Source: Pseudomonas gingeri (GTDB lineage Bacteria > Pseudomonadota > Gammaproteobacteria > Pseudomonadales > Pseudomonadaceae). From it: DNA of 64,000 nucleotides. Position numbers and translations under genes: made by a program. Below, piece after piece: positions 1-10,051 of the stretch. Every line of letters begins with the position of its first letter. The stretch's first letter is position 1. The notes beneath the pieces were generated by a model. It made no database searches and had not been told where the DNA came from. It saw only the letters and a list, made by a program, of their open reading frames with translations. The DNA is taken from the NCBI RefSeq assembly GCF_013385635.1, contig NZ_JACAPR010000007.1:341427-405426 (forward strand), read 5' to 3'.

Positions 1-355
1 ACTTGAGTTCCGGCACGAAAATCACCGCGACAAAGGCGGCCAGGGCCAGCAGGGCGGACAGGCCGCGCGGGCCCATGCGACCGACGCGGCCCATGGCGTA
101 GGCGAATACCAGGGCGAACAGGCCGCCCATGGAGGCGCTGTACACCAGCACGCCGGTCAGCAGGCCGATGCTGCTCTGGGTTTCGCGGCTGACCAGTTCC
201 GGTTCAGGCGCTTCGCCCTTCATGGCGTCCATTTTTTCTTCGAAGGCAATCGCCTTGTCGACCTGCGGCTCGCCAAATACCTTGGCAAAGCCGAACGCCA
301 GCAAACCGGCGACGATGCCCACGAGCATGCCGCGCAGCAGAAGTGATCCAGTCAT
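1..355 (-). CDS. cbtA: CbtA-family cobalt transporter subunit (3' end cut by window edge)
   Basis: The reverse-strand frame opens at an ATG at 355 and runs off the left edge, giving 118 residues. It begins MTGSLLLRGMLVGIVAG, a hydrophobic N-terminal membrane segment, followed by an acidic/charged loop (EEKMDAMKGEAPEPE) and two more hydrophobic stretches. This matches the N-terminal half of CbtA, the multi-spanning partner of the small CbtB subunit in B12-regulated cobalt uptake. It lies 15 bp downstream of cbtB on the same strand, so the two are almost certainly co-transcribed behind the cobalamin riboswitch. The C-terminal half cannot be assessed. Confidence 0.88.
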   Translation of the reverse strand, partial: MTGSLLLRGMLVGIVAGLLAFGFAKVFGEPQVDKAIAFEEKMDAMKGEAPEPELVSRETQSSIGLLTGVLVYSASMGGLFALVFAYAMGRVGRMGPRGLSALLALAAFVAVIFVPELK

Positions 356-370
356 GGTGTGTTCTCGTGA

Positions 371-589
371 TCAGTGGCAGGGAAAGCCGAGCAAGTGGCG
401 GCCATCGTGTACGAATTCATGTACGTACATGCCGGAGATCAACGAGGTCGCACCCTGTTCCGCGCCGACGAAGTAAATCGCCAGCATCAGCAGCAGGCCG
501 CCGAAGATTGCCCACGGCAGCAGTTCGCCGAGGGGAATGGTGGGGATCGATATGGAGCCGGGATTATCGTATGTTGCGGTACTGGCCAT
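371..589 (-). CDS. cbtB: CbtB, small cobalt transporter subunit
   Basis: This 72-residue protein has one central membrane span (LLPWAIFGGLLLMLAIYF) and a short metal-binding-like tail, HEFVHDGRHLLGFPCH, with four histidines and a cysteine. That size and His-rich C-terminus are diagnostic of CbtB. The start chosen is the ATG at 589 (MASTATYDNPGS). A longer frame to 640 would run into the riboswitch B12 box, so it is rejected. CbtB-CbtA are predicted to import cobalt for cobalamin synthesis and are normally shut off by the coenzyme through the upstream riboswitch. Confidence 0.9.
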   Translation of the reverse strand: MASTATYDNPGSISIPTIPLGELLPWAIFGGLLLMLAIYFVGAEQGATSLISGMYVHEFVHDGRHLLGFPCH

Positions 590-640
590 CTGAAAAGTCT
601 CCAGGGATTGTGCGTCCGGTCTGAGATGTGAAGTGCGCAT

Positions 641-765
641 GGAAGGGTCTGACTCTCGGCATCTAGAATGCGATTACAGTGGCGCAACCGTGCCGGGTTT
701 CCACCGGCTTCCTTCCTTGTAACAAATTGATACAAGTGCTCGCGGAGTGTAATCCTCTGTGAAGC
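641..765 (-). promoter_or_regulatory. Cobalamin (adenosylcobalamin) riboswitch upstream of cbtBA
   Basis: Read on the minus strand, the leader contains GCCGGTGGAAACCCGGC, then CGCCACTGTA, then the B12-box-like GAGAGTCAGACCC at about 641-656. These are the conserved core elements of the cobalamin riboswitch in the right order and spacing. It ends about 50 nt before the cbtB ATG, so ligand binding would be expected to block cbtB translation or extend termination. The upstream arm (about 720-765) runs close to the start of the divergent phosphatase gene at 786, so the cbtBA promoter must sit near or inside that gene's 5' end. Confidence 0.88.
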
Positions 766-785
766 GTAACGGGAGAAAATTCCAT

Positions 786-1331
786 ATGCCGATCCGGCTC
801 AGTGTTGTCTGCCATGCCCGTACCGAGGCCCAGCGCCTGGGGCGTTTTCCGCTGGACGAGCCGGTGGAACCCAAGGGCCTGGCCAAGGCCGCCGAGCTGG
901 CAGCCCGCCTGAAAAAGCCGGTACGGATTCTCAGTGCGCCGGAGAGCCGCGCCTGGCAGACGGCCGAGGCACTGGGTAGTGAGATCGAGATTGTTCCGGA
1001 ACTGGGCGATTACGACTTTGGCGAATGGCAGGGCCTGGCCCTGGCGGACCTGCAGGAGAGTGATCCCGAGGCACTGGCGGCCTGGGTCAGCCAGCCAGAG
1101 GTGGTCGTGCCGGCGGGCGAGTCGGTGACGCAGTTGTGTGCGAGAGTGGGAGCCTGGCTCGACGGTTTTCACGAGGACGGACATTTTGTCGTCGTGACCC
1201 ACCCCTTTGTGATCCGTGCGGCGATCCTGCATGCGCTGCAGGCCAGTCCGGCTTCATTCAACGCGATCGACATCGAACCCTTGTCGGTGGTCGACCTGCG
1301 TCGCAATGGGCGCTGGCGTTTGCGATTCTGA
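786..1331 (+). CDS. Histidine phosphatase family protein (CobC-like)
   Basis: This 181-residue protein has a divergent phosphohistidine-phosphatase signature. The N-terminal motif is SVVCHARTEAQ instead of the usual RHGxT, with a later ALRD-like core (SAPESRAWQTAEAL), a proton-donor region DYDFGEWQG, and the C-terminal VVTHPFVIRA block carrying the second catalytic histidine. The ATG at 786 is preferred over the in-frame start at 759 because it begins directly at the catalytic strand. The position, divergent from a B12-controlled cobalt transporter, hints at a cobalamin-pathway phosphatase (CobC, alpha-ribazole phosphate), but the replaced RHG motif makes the substrate uncertain. Confidence 0.72.
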   Translation: MPIRLSVVCHARTEAQRLGRFPLDEPVEPKGLAKAAELAARLKKPVRILSAPESRAWQTAEALGSEIEIVPELGDYDFGEWQGLALADLQESDPEALAAWVSQPEVVVPAGESVTQLCARVGAWLDGFHEDGHFVVVTHPFVIRAAILHALQASPASFNAIDIEPLSVVDLRRNGRWRLRF

Positions 1332-1340
1332 GAGGAAGGT

Positions 1341-1443
1341 TGTTCCCGCGCTTCGCGTGGGCATGCAGCCCTGACACTCTGCGTCACAAGAGCGGACGCA
1401 GAGCGTCCGGAGATACATTCCCACGCGGAGCGTGGGAACGATC
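1341..1443. repeat. Four-hairpin dispersed repeat, copy 1
   Basis: A ~103-bp element lies between the phosphatase and nucleoside hydrolase stop codons (convergent genes). The right end is the canonical hairpin TTCCCACGCGGAGCGTGGGAA followed by CGATC. The left hairpin is degenerate (TTCCCGCGCTTCGCGTGGG), and two inner hairpins (TGACACTCTGCGTCA and GGACGCAGAGCGTCC) lie between. Being between converging genes it could also act as a bidirectional transcript end. Confidence 0.85.
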
Positions 1444-1455
1444 ATCGGCTGTCGA

Positions 1456-2535
1456 CTAGGGCTTTTTCACCGGCGTCGGCAAGGTCACCAGTGACACGTA
1501 GTCGTTCCAGAATTTCTTCTGGTCCACCGCGAACACTATCTTGGCTTTCTGCGTCCCCACCGGCGGGTTCTTCTTGTAGCCCAACGCGCGACCGTAGTCC
1601 GGGCCGAAATGGGTGTCGACATCGATCCACATGTCGCGCGATTCGGTGACGATTTCAGGCTCGGTCAGGAACAGCGCCGGCAGGCTGTCCCAGGTAAAGC
1701 TGTGGTAGCCCGGGTCCTTGGCGAACTCCGGTCCGAACACACTCTTGTACAGTTCCGGCACTGCGCCCTTGGCGGCGATCACTCGCTTGTAGACCGAAGC
1801 GTCGAAGATGACCTTCTCGCAGACATCGTTGGGGAAGATCACATGTTCGATCGGCGAACGCAGGACGATCCGCGCTGCTTCCGGGTCGAACCACCAGTTG
1901 AACTCCGCCGCCGGCGTGGTATTGCCCGGGATCTCGATGGCGCCGCCCATGTACACGATGCGCTTGATCAGCGGCACGATGTCCGGCGCCTGGCGGATCG
2001 CCAGGGCCAGGTTGGTCAGCGGGCCGATGGCCAGCAGGGTCACTTCGTGAGGGTTCTTGCGCACGCTGTCGATAATGAACTGCGGGGCGGTTTCGCTGCG
2101 CAGCCGGGTGTGGGTGGCCAGGCCATCGGGCGGCGCCACCAGTTGCGTCGCCGAGGTCGGGCGCGGGTTCTTGAACGCGCCGGGCCAGCCGGCGCCGAAC
2201 AGCGCCTTCTCCTGTGGATAAGTCGCGAAGTCATGCAGCAGCGGATACGCCGCGCCGGAGTAGACGCCGATCTCCTTTTCCACGCCCATGCGCTCGACGG
2301 CCTTCAGCGCATCGACCTGTTCCTGGTCGACCCAGGCGTTGCCGCTGACCAGGGTCATCCCCAGCAGGTCGATCTTCTTCTGCGCATGCAGTTGCGCCAG
2401 CATGATAAAGGCCTGGCCGTCGTCGTTGAGGACGTTGAAATCGGTGTCGAGAATGACTTTTTCAGCCGCCTGCAGCGAACCGGCCGACAGGCTGACGGCC
2501 AGCGCCAGCGCGCAGCCCTTGAGAAAGCGTTGCAT
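1456..2535 (-). CDS. Periplasmic inosine/uridine-preferring nucleoside hydrolase
   Basis: This 359-residue protein has a clear Sec signal peptide (MQRFLKGCALALAVSLSAGS, cleavage near LQA-AEK) and the nucleoside hydrolase metal-site signature DTDFNVLNDDGQAF just after it. The family variant usually reads DTDxGxDDxxA. Downstream motifs include LAIGPLTNLALA and a C-terminal FTWDSLPALFL segment carrying a probable metal-ligand Asp. It should cleave the N-glycosidic bond of ribonucleosides in the periplasm. It sits 90 bp downstream of nicT on the same strand, which suggests, as inference only, release of nicotinate or nicotinamide from extracellular ribosides. The start at 2535 is set by the signal peptide. 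Confidence 0.85.
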   Translation of the reverse strand: MQRFLKGCALALAVSLSAGSLQAAEKVILDTDFNVLNDDGQAFIMLAQLHAQKKIDLLGMTLVSGNAWVDQEQVDALKAVERMGVEKEIGVYSGAAYPLLHDFATYPQEKALFGAGWPGAFKNPRPTSATQLVAPPDGLATHTRLRSETAPQFIIDSVRKNPHEVTLLAIGPLTNLALAIRQAPDIVPLIKRIVYMGGAIEIPGNTTPAAEFNWWFDPEAARIVLRSPIEHVIFPNDVCEKVIFDASVYKRVIAAKGAVPELYKSVFGPEFAKDPGYHSFTWDSLPALFLTEPEIVTESRDMWIDVDTHFGPDYGRALGYKKNPPVGTQKAKIVFAVDQKKFWNDYVSLVTLPTPVKKP

Positions 2536-2625
2536 GGTGATTTGCCCCAATGAGTTGTTGTTGTCTTGCGGTAGCCCAGCATGCCTGCCGACGCCTGGAA
2601 ACGCCATCGGCAGGTAAGTGGCTAC

Positions 2626-3936
2626 TTAACGATTGACCAGCTTGGCCGGCAGTGCGATCACCAGGAAGCTGCTCAGGATCAGGCAGCCGGCGAAGAACCA
2701 GAGCGCGCCGGCACTGCTGCCGGTCAGGTCGATCGCCACGCCCATCAGCGAGTTGCTCACCAGTCCGGCGATGTTCGCCACCGAGCAGGCCAGGGCAAAG
2801 CCGGTGGCCGCCGCGGTGCCCTTGAGAAAGGTCGCCGGCAGGCTGAAGAACACCGGCACCGCGCCGATGATCGCCGCCGAGGCGATGGCGAACAGCGCCA
2901 CGGTCGCCACCACGTTATGGGTGAAGAATGTACTGGTGGCCATGGCGGCGGCACCGATGAAGAACGGCACGATGATGTGCCAGCGGCGCTCGCGGTGGCG
3001 GTCGGAGCTGGCACCGATCAGCAGCATGCCCAGCAGCGCGGCGACACTCGGCAAGGCGGTCAGTACGCCGATATGGAAGGTATCGGTGATACCCGCGTTG
3101 CGAATGAACGTCGGCATCCAGAACCCCATGGCGTAGGCGCTGAGCAGGATCGAGAAATCGATGCCGCCGAGCATCCACACCTTCAGGTTGAAGAAACCGT
3201 CGCGGAAATGCTGCTTGCTGTCGGGGCTGCTGGCTTCATCGGCGCGCAGCTCGTTTTCCAGCACGTTCTTCTCGTCCTCGTTCAGCCATTTGGCCTGGCG
3301 GAAGTGGTTCGGCAGGGCCCAGAACGTCAGGATGCCGAGCAGCACGCTGGGTACCGCCTCGATCAGGAACAGCCACTGCCAGCCGCGCAGGCCGCTGACC
3401 TGGTCGAAATGGCCCATCACCCAGCCCGACAGCGGTCCGCCGATCACACTGGAGAGCGGCAGGCCGATCATGAACAGGGCGATGATCCGTCCCCGTCTGT
3501 GGGTCGGGAACCAGGTGGTCAGGTAGAACAGCACGCCCGGCAGGAAACCGGCTTCGGCGGCGCCGAGCAGGAAACGCAGGATGTAGAACTGGGTGGTGGA
3601 GGTGACCAGCATGGTGCAGGCCGAGAGCAGGCCCCAGGTGATCATGATCCGCGCGATCCATATTTTCGCCCCGACCCGTTCCAGCACCAGGTTGCTCGGT
3701 ACCTCGAACAGGATGTAGCCGACGAAAAACAGGCCGGCACCCAGGCCGAAGGCGGTTTCGCTGAAGTGCAGCTGGTCGAGCATCTGCAGTTTGGCGAAAC
3801 CGATATTGATCCGGTCGAGGTACGCGGCCAGATAGCAGAAGCACAGGAACGGGATCAGTTTCCAGGTGATCTTGTGGTAGAGCGCTTGGGTCGGGTCGGC
3901 GACCGAAGTCGCACTTGTTGCATTCGCAATGGGCAT
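2626..3936 (-). CDS. nicT: MFS transporter, probable nicotinate carrier NicT
   Basis: The 436-residue protein has twelve predicted membrane helices and the hallmarks of the anion:cation symporter (ACS) MFS family: YLDRINIGFA in helix 1, a GYILFEVPSN motif, and an R/H-rich loop THRRGR after helix 4. It is co-oriented with nicF-nicE-nicD-nicC and 300 bp downstream of the nicF stop, matching the place of nicT in the P. putida nicotinate cluster. It is expected to move nicotinate or a related carboxylate across the inner membrane. No outer-membrane porin (nicP) is seen in this window. The assignment rests on context plus family; ACS members also carry many other organic acids. Confidence 0.82.
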   Translation of the reverse strand: MPIANATSATSVADPTQALYHKITWKLIPFLCFCYLAAYLDRINIGFAKLQMLDQLHFSETAFGLGAGLFFVGYILFEVPSNLVLERVGAKIWIARIMITWGLLSACTMLVTSTTQFYILRFLLGAAEAGFLPGVLFYLTTWFPTHRRGRIIALFMIGLPLSSVIGGPLSGWVMGHFDQVSGLRGWQWLFLIEAVPSVLLGILTFWALPNHFRQAKWLNEDEKNVLENELRADEASSPDSKQHFRDGFFNLKVWMLGGIDFSILLSAYAMGFWMPTFIRNAGITDTFHIGVLTALPSVAALLGMLLIGASSDRHRERRWHIIVPFFIGAAAMATSTFFTHNVVATVALFAIASAAIIGAVPVFFSLPATFLKGTAAATGFALACSVANIAGLVSNSLMGVAIDLTGSSAGALWFFAGCLILSSFLVIALPAKLVNR

Positions 3937-4059
3937 CGGGTGTCTCCTGGCGGTGACTTATGGTTTTTATAACAGCCGCATTTCCAGCACTTCGGAGTGC
4001 TGTGAAAGCGACTTCCAAAGGCAGTGTCAGAAGACTGGGAGCTACGCTGGCTTTCCAAT

Positions 4060-4147
4060 GTGGGGGCTGGCTTGCCAGCGATGGCGATCGTTCAGAAACA
4101 TGGCTGTCGTCTGACACTGCGCTATCGCCGGCAAGCCGGCTCCCACA
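4060..4147. repeat. REP doublet (REPIN-like) between nicT and nicF
   Basis: Two oppositely oriented REP half-sites, TGGGGGCTGGCTTGCCAGCG at the left and GCCGGCAAGCCGGCTCCCACA at the right, bracket about 45 bp of spacer. They lie in the 300-bp gap between nicF and nicT. The rest of the gap shows no open frame or clear promoter. Confidence 0.8.
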
Positions 4148-4236
4148 GTTGACCGGCTGTGTTCAACATGCCGTATTCCAAAGTGGGCTCTCAGTTTTTC
4201 AAGACCGCGCTCTATGGCGCGGTTCTTCGTAAAACC

Positions 4237-4869
4237 TTATTGCTCCGTGAACTTCGCCATCGCTTCCTGTTTGCTGACGACATCGCCGTACTTGCTGTCG
4301 ATGTCGAACAGATTCGCTTCATGGGGCGCCGGATGGCGGTCGCCCACGCATTCGCGCACCACGATGGTCCGGAATCCGTGCTGCACGGCATCCACCGCCG
4401 TCGCACGGATGCAGCCGCTGGTGGAGCAGCCGGCCAGGACCACGGTGTCGATCCCCTGGGCGTGCAACAGCGAGGCCAGGCTGGTACCGAAAAATGCACT
4501 GGCGTACTGCTTGCTGATCACCACTTCCGACGGCAGCGGCAATACCGCTTCGCAGAAGGCCGCGAGCGGATTGCCCTCGACCATGTCCTTCATCACCGGC
4601 GCCTTGCGCACCCAGACGCCACCGTCGGCGAAGTGCCCCGGATGGTAGCGAATATTGGTGTGCACCACCGCAATCCCGTGACGCCTGGCACTGTCGAGCA
4701 GGGCGACGCTTTCGGCCACCGCACTGACCACGCCCGGAGCGAACAGCGGTGCGCCTTCGGTGGTGTAGCCCTGCATGAAATCGATCATCAGCAGCGCCGG
4801 CTTCTGTCCGAAACCGATGCGCTGGCCCCAGACACCCTGATAGTTGTCATTGGCGCTTTGTTCGCTCAT
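4237..4869 (-). CDS. nicF: Maleamate amidohydrolase
   Basis: NicF hydrolyses maleamate to maleate and ammonia, the penultimate step of aerobic nicotinate degradation. The 210-residue protein is an isochorismatase-fold cysteine hydrolase. The expected Asp-Lys-Cys triad is visible as D30 (LLMIDFMQ), K120 (VISKQYASAF) and C153 (STSGCIRATAVDA), including the usual cis-peptide region before the nucleophile. It follows nicE by 14 bp on the same strand, so translation of the two is probably linked. Length and motifs match the family well. Confidence 0.93.
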   Translation of the reverse strand: MSEQSANDNYQGVWGQRIGFGQKPALLMIDFMQGYTTEGAPLFAPGVVSAVAESVALLDSARRHGIAVVHTNIRYHPGHFADGGVWVRKAPVMKDMVEGNPLAAFCEAVLPLPSEVVISKQYASAFFGTSLASLLHAQGIDTVVLAGCSTSGCIRATAVDAVQHGFRTIVVRECVGDRHPAPHEANLFDIDSKYGDVVSKQEAMAKFTEQ

Positions 4870-4883
4870 TTCGCGGACCTCGC

Positions 4884-5636
4884 TCAGTAGGCGCCGGACA
4901 ACAGGGCGCCGGCACCGGGCACGATCGGCTCCAGGTCCAGGGCCTTGAGCATGGCGTAGGTGGTGGCGATGGCGGCGGTCAGCACCGGCTTGCCGGTCTG
5001 TGCCTCGACCTTGGCGACGGCCGGCAGCGACTGCATCTGCACGCAGGCCGAGAGCACGATCACGTCGACGCCTTCGAGGTTCATCCCGGCGACGATACCC
5101 GGCAGGTTGGCCGGATCGTGGCGGGCCACTTCGAGGTTGTCGGGGATCTCCAGGGCACGCCAGTCGACGACCTCGAAACCTTCCTCGCGGATGTAGTTCA
5201 CCACCAGTTCGGTCAGCGGCTTCATATACGGCGCGACAATGGCGATGCGCTTGGCGCCCATGACTTTCAGGCCCTCGATCAAGGCACCGGCGCTGGTGAT
5301 CACCGGGGCGTTGCCGTCATTGTCGGCGGTGGCCTTGCGCAGACGGGCTTCGGATTGACGATGGTAGCCCAGGCCCATGGCCATGATCGCCACCAGGCAG
5401 GCGTAGCCGAGTACATCGACCTTGGCGTCGGACAGCTCGACGGCGCAACGATCGGACTCGCCGTCCATGGCCGCCAGTTCTTCCTTGCGTACCTGTTTCA
5501 TGCGCATGCGGCTGGAGTGAAAGGTAAAGCGTTCCGGGCGGATCGCCTGGCGGGCGTTGAGCATCGCCGGGATCTCGGTTTCCATGGTGGTGTTCGAGCT
5601 CGGTACGATCTGACCGATGCGGTAAGGCTTGAGCAT
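4884..5636 (-). CDS. nicE: Maleate cis-trans isomerase
   Basis: This 250-residue member of the Asp/Glu racemase superfamily converts maleate to fumarate. Two conserved catalytic cysteines are present: Cys80 in VLGYACLVAIM and the second in VLSACVQMQSL. The start is the ATG at 5636 (MLKPYRIGQIVPSSNT), which has a good AAGGAG ribosome site 6 nt upstream. The longer frame upstream only reads through the REP hairpin at 5671-5698 and is rejected. It lies between nicD (65 bp upstream) and nicF (14 bp downstream) in the same operon and delivers fumarate to the TCA cycle. Confidence 0.94.
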   Translation of the reverse strand: MLKPYRIGQIVPSSNTTMETEIPAMLNARQAIRPERFTFHSSRMRMKQVRKEELAAMDGESDRCAVELSDAKVDVLGYACLVAIMAMGLGYHRQSEARLRKATADNDGNAPVITSAGALIEGLKVMGAKRIAIVAPYMKPLTELVVNYIREEGFEVVDWRALEIPDNLEVARHDPANLPGIVAGMNLEGVDVIVLSACVQMQSLPAVAKVEAQTGKPVLTAAIATTYAMLKALDLEPIVPGAGALLSGAY

Positions 5637-5670
5637 GTTTGTCTCCTTGAATCGATGATTCGGGTCACTT

Positions 5671-5698
5671 TGTGGGAGCCGGCTTGCCGGCTCCCACA
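5671..5698. repeat. Perfect REP hairpin inside the nic operon
   Basis: A perfect 12-bp inverted repeat (arm TGTGGGAGCCGG) closes a 4-nt CTTG loop. It sits in the 65-bp gap between the nicD stop and the nicE start. It has no following T-run, so it is not an intrinsic terminator. A role in 3' end protection of nicD mRNA or in lowering downstream expression is possible. Confidence 0.88.
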
Positions 5699-5701
5699 TG
5701 T

Positions 5702-7899
<2,198 letters not shown>

Positions 7900-7968
7900 T
7901 AAAAATGCACTAGAGTGAAGCGTGGCGCTTCTACTTGGTGCGTCGCGGGCGAATCGAGGAGAGAGGAA

Positions 7969-9021
7969 ATGCCGGTAAGTGATTGCGAACTGACCCAGAT
8001 GTTCGAGCATGTGTTGAAACTGTCGAAGGTCGACTCGACCCAGAGTGTCGCGGTGCTCAAGAGCCACTACTCCGACCCGCGCACCGTGCGCTCGGCGATG
8101 GAGGCCTCGCAGCGTCTGGGGGCCAAGGTGTACGCGGTGGAATTGCCGTCGTTCAACCACCCGATGGCCATGGGCAATGACATGACCGCCTACTGCGGCG
8201 ACACCGCGCTGACCGGCAATATCGCCGCCCAGCGGGCGCTGGAGGCGGCGGACCTGATCGTCGACACCATGATGCTGCTGCACTCGCCGGAGCAGGAGCA
8301 GATCCTCAAGACCGGCACGCGCATCCTGCTGGCGGTCGAGCCGCCGGAAGTGCTGGCGCGGATGCTGCCGACCGAGGCCGACAAGGTGCGGGTGCTGGCG
8401 GCGGAAGCGTTGTTGAAGAAGGCGCGCTCGATCCATGTGAAGTCCCGTGCCGGCAGCGATTTTCGCGCGGCGCTGGGGCAATATCCGTCGGTGACCGAAT
8501 ACGGTTTCGCCGATGAGCCTGGGCGCTGGGACCACTGGCCGAGCGGCTTCCTGTTTTCCTGGCCGAACGAGGAAACCGCCGAAGGCGTGCTGGTACTGGA
8601 TATCGGCGACATCCTGTTGCCATTCAAGACCTACACCCGGGAGAAGATCACCCTGGAGATCGAGAAGGGCTTCATCACCTCGATACATGGCGGTTTCGAG
8701 GCGCAATACCTGCGCGACTACATGAAGTACTTCAACGATCCCGAGGTCTACGGCATCTCCCATATCGGCTGGGGCCTGCAACCGAAGGCACAGTGGACCG
8801 CCATGGGCCTGCACGACAAGAACGACGGGATGTGCATGGACGCCCGGGCGTTCTACGGCAACTTCCTGTTCTCCACCGGACCGAACACCGAAGTCGGCGG
8901 CACCCGCAAGACGCCGTGCCACATGGACATCCCGCTGCGCAATTGCGATGTCTACCTGGATGACCAGGCGGTGGTGATCGGTGGGGACGTGGTGGCCCCC
9001 GAGGCCTCGCGGGCTCGTTGA
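7969..9021 (+). CDS. nicX: 2,5-dihydroxypyridine 5,6-dioxygenase
   Basis: NicX is a non-heme Fe(II) extradiol-type dioxygenase that opens 2,5-dihydroxypyridine to N-formylmaleamate. The 350-residue product has the family's length, and the iron ligands known from P. putida fall at the expected places: H265 (SHIGWG), H318 and D320 (PCHMDIP). The ATG at 7969 follows an AGGAGAGAGGAA purine-rich ribosome site. The in-frame ATG at 7915 is upstream of that site and is rejected. It is transcribed away from nicC and is the first gene on the plus strand of the cluster. Confidence 0.95.
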   Translation: MPVSDCELTQMFEHVLKLSKVDSTQSVAVLKSHYSDPRTVRSAMEASQRLGAKVYAVELPSFNHPMAMGNDMTAYCGDTALTGNIAAQRALEAADLIVDTMMLLHSPEQEQILKTGTRILLAVEPPEVLARMLPTEADKVRVLAAEALLKKARSIHVKSRAGSDFRAALGQYPSVTEYGFADEPGRWDHWPSGFLFSWPNEETAEGVLVLDIGDILLPFKTYTREKITLEIEKGFITSIHGGFEAQYLRDYMKYFNDPEVYGISHIGWGLQPKAQWTAMGLHDKNDGMCMDARAFYGNFLFSTGPNTEVGGTRKTPCHMDIPLRNCDVYLDDQAVVIGGDVVAPEASRAR

Positions 9022-9036
9022 GTGCCTGGCGACGTG

Positions 9037-9148
9037 GATCGTTCCCACGCTCCGCGTGGGAATGCCTCTCTGGACGCTCCGCGTCCGCTGTAGATCTGTG
9101 ACGCGGAGCGTCACGGGTTGCATTCCCACGCGGAGCGTGGGAACGATC
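9037..9148. repeat. Four-hairpin dispersed repeat, copy 2
   Basis: A full 112-bp copy separates nicX from nicR. Outer hairpins with arms TTCCCACGC/GCGTGGGAA flank inner hairpins GGACGCTCCGCGTCC and TGACGCGGAGCGTCA. Its inner order is reversed relative to copy 3. A single REP half-site (GGAGCAGGGCTTGCCCGCGA) follows at about 9171-9190. Confidence 0.88.
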
Positions 9149-9280
9149 TGGTGAGCGATAGACGACTGTAGGAGCAGGGCTTGCCCGCGAAGGGGCTGGC
9201 TCGGATAACCTCACACTTGAGTCCGCCCGACAACCTGTCCATCATGCCAGCCCATTCTCCTTCGTCTTTTCGAGCCTGCC

Positions 9281-9730
9281 GTGCCGGATATTCCTGACTC
9301 CAATCCCTACGTTTTCTCCGAACAGGTCGGTCACCTGCTGCGCAAGGCCTATCAGCGGCATATGGCGATCTTCCAGCAGAATGTCGGCGATTCGCAGCTG
9401 ACCGCCGTGCAGTTCGTCACTTTATGCGCAGTGCGTGACCACGGTCCCAGTTCCCTGACCGAGCTGGTCAAGGCCACCGCTGTCGATCAGGCCACCATTC
9501 GCGGCATCGTCGAACGGCTCAAGGCCCGCGAGCTGATCAGCCTGGAGCCGGACCCCGAGGACCGGCGCAAGGTCATCGTCGGCCTGACCGCCGAAGGCAC
9601 CCGCCTGGTGCAGCAAACAACGCCCTGCGCGGCGCGCATCAGTGAACTGACCATGAGCAACCTCAACCCCGCCGAGCAGGTGGCGGTGCTGTTCCTGCTG
9701 CGCAAGATGATCGACGACCGCGACGAATAA
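9281..9730 (+). CDS. nicR: MarR-family regulator NicR
   Basis: This 149-residue winged-helix repressor has a MarR core: recognition helix DQATIRGIVERLKAR, then the wing DPEDRRKVIVGLT. Translation starts at a GTG (9281). In P. putida NicR represses nicX and the nicC operon and is relieved by 6-hydroxynicotinate. The gene sits between nicX and nicA exactly as there. The probable binding sites are the two GTATACGCT palindromes in the nicC-nicX gap. Confidence 0.9.
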   Translation: MPDIPDSNPYVFSEQVGHLLRKAYQRHMAIFQQNVGDSQLTAVQFVTLCAVRDHGPSSLTELVKATAVDQATIRGIVERLKARELISLEPDPEDRRKVIVGLTAEGTRLVQQTTPCAARISELTMSNLNPAEQVAVLFLLRKMIDDRDE

Positions 9731-9743
9731 CCCCCCCTGCACT

Positions 9744-9855
9744 GATCGTTCCCACGCTTCGCGTGGGCATGCAGCCCGTGACGCTCCGCGTCACAGATCT
9801 TCAGCGGACGCAGAGCGTCCAGGGAGACATTCCCACGCGGAGCGTGGGAACGATC
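9744..9855. repeat. Four-hairpin dispersed repeat, copy 3
   Basis: A full 112-bp copy just after the nicR stop, with left hairpin CCCACGCTTCGCGTGGG, inner hairpins TGACGCTCCGCGTCA and GGACGCAGAGCGTCC, and right hairpin TTCCCACGCGGAGCGTGGGAA. A REP half-site (CGCCGGCAAGCCGGCTCC) follows at about 9888-9906. Confidence 0.88.
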
Positions 9856-9980
9856 GCCGTAGGGCCGGTAAGCCTCTCGGACGCCATCGCCGGCAAGCCG
9901 GCTCCTACAGGTTTTGCATTTCGCCAACAGGCAGGTGGGATGCCGGAAAGCCTGGCTGGCATCCTTCTTGCTCTCTGTTC

Positions 9981-9998
9981 ATGTAGTAACCACTTCAT
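9981..9998. promoter_or_regulatory. Candidate NicS operator, distal copy
   Basis: ATGTAGTAACCACTTCAT is an imperfect palindrome 93 bp upstream of nicA. It differs at only two positions from the copy centred 71 bp downstream. The pair flanks the likely nicAB promoter. TetR-family NicS, encoded just beyond nicB, is the obvious candidate binder. Confidence 0.6.
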
Positions 9999-10051
9999 CA
10001 GAAAAAGTGTGTCGTCAGGAGACACTGACGGCGTCAGGCCACGGCTTTTTC

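Noticed and set aside
2581..3972. A 463-codon open frame antisense to nicT
   Set aside because: Low-complexity Arg/Gln/His-rich translation, no ribosome site, and full overlap with the MFS gene.
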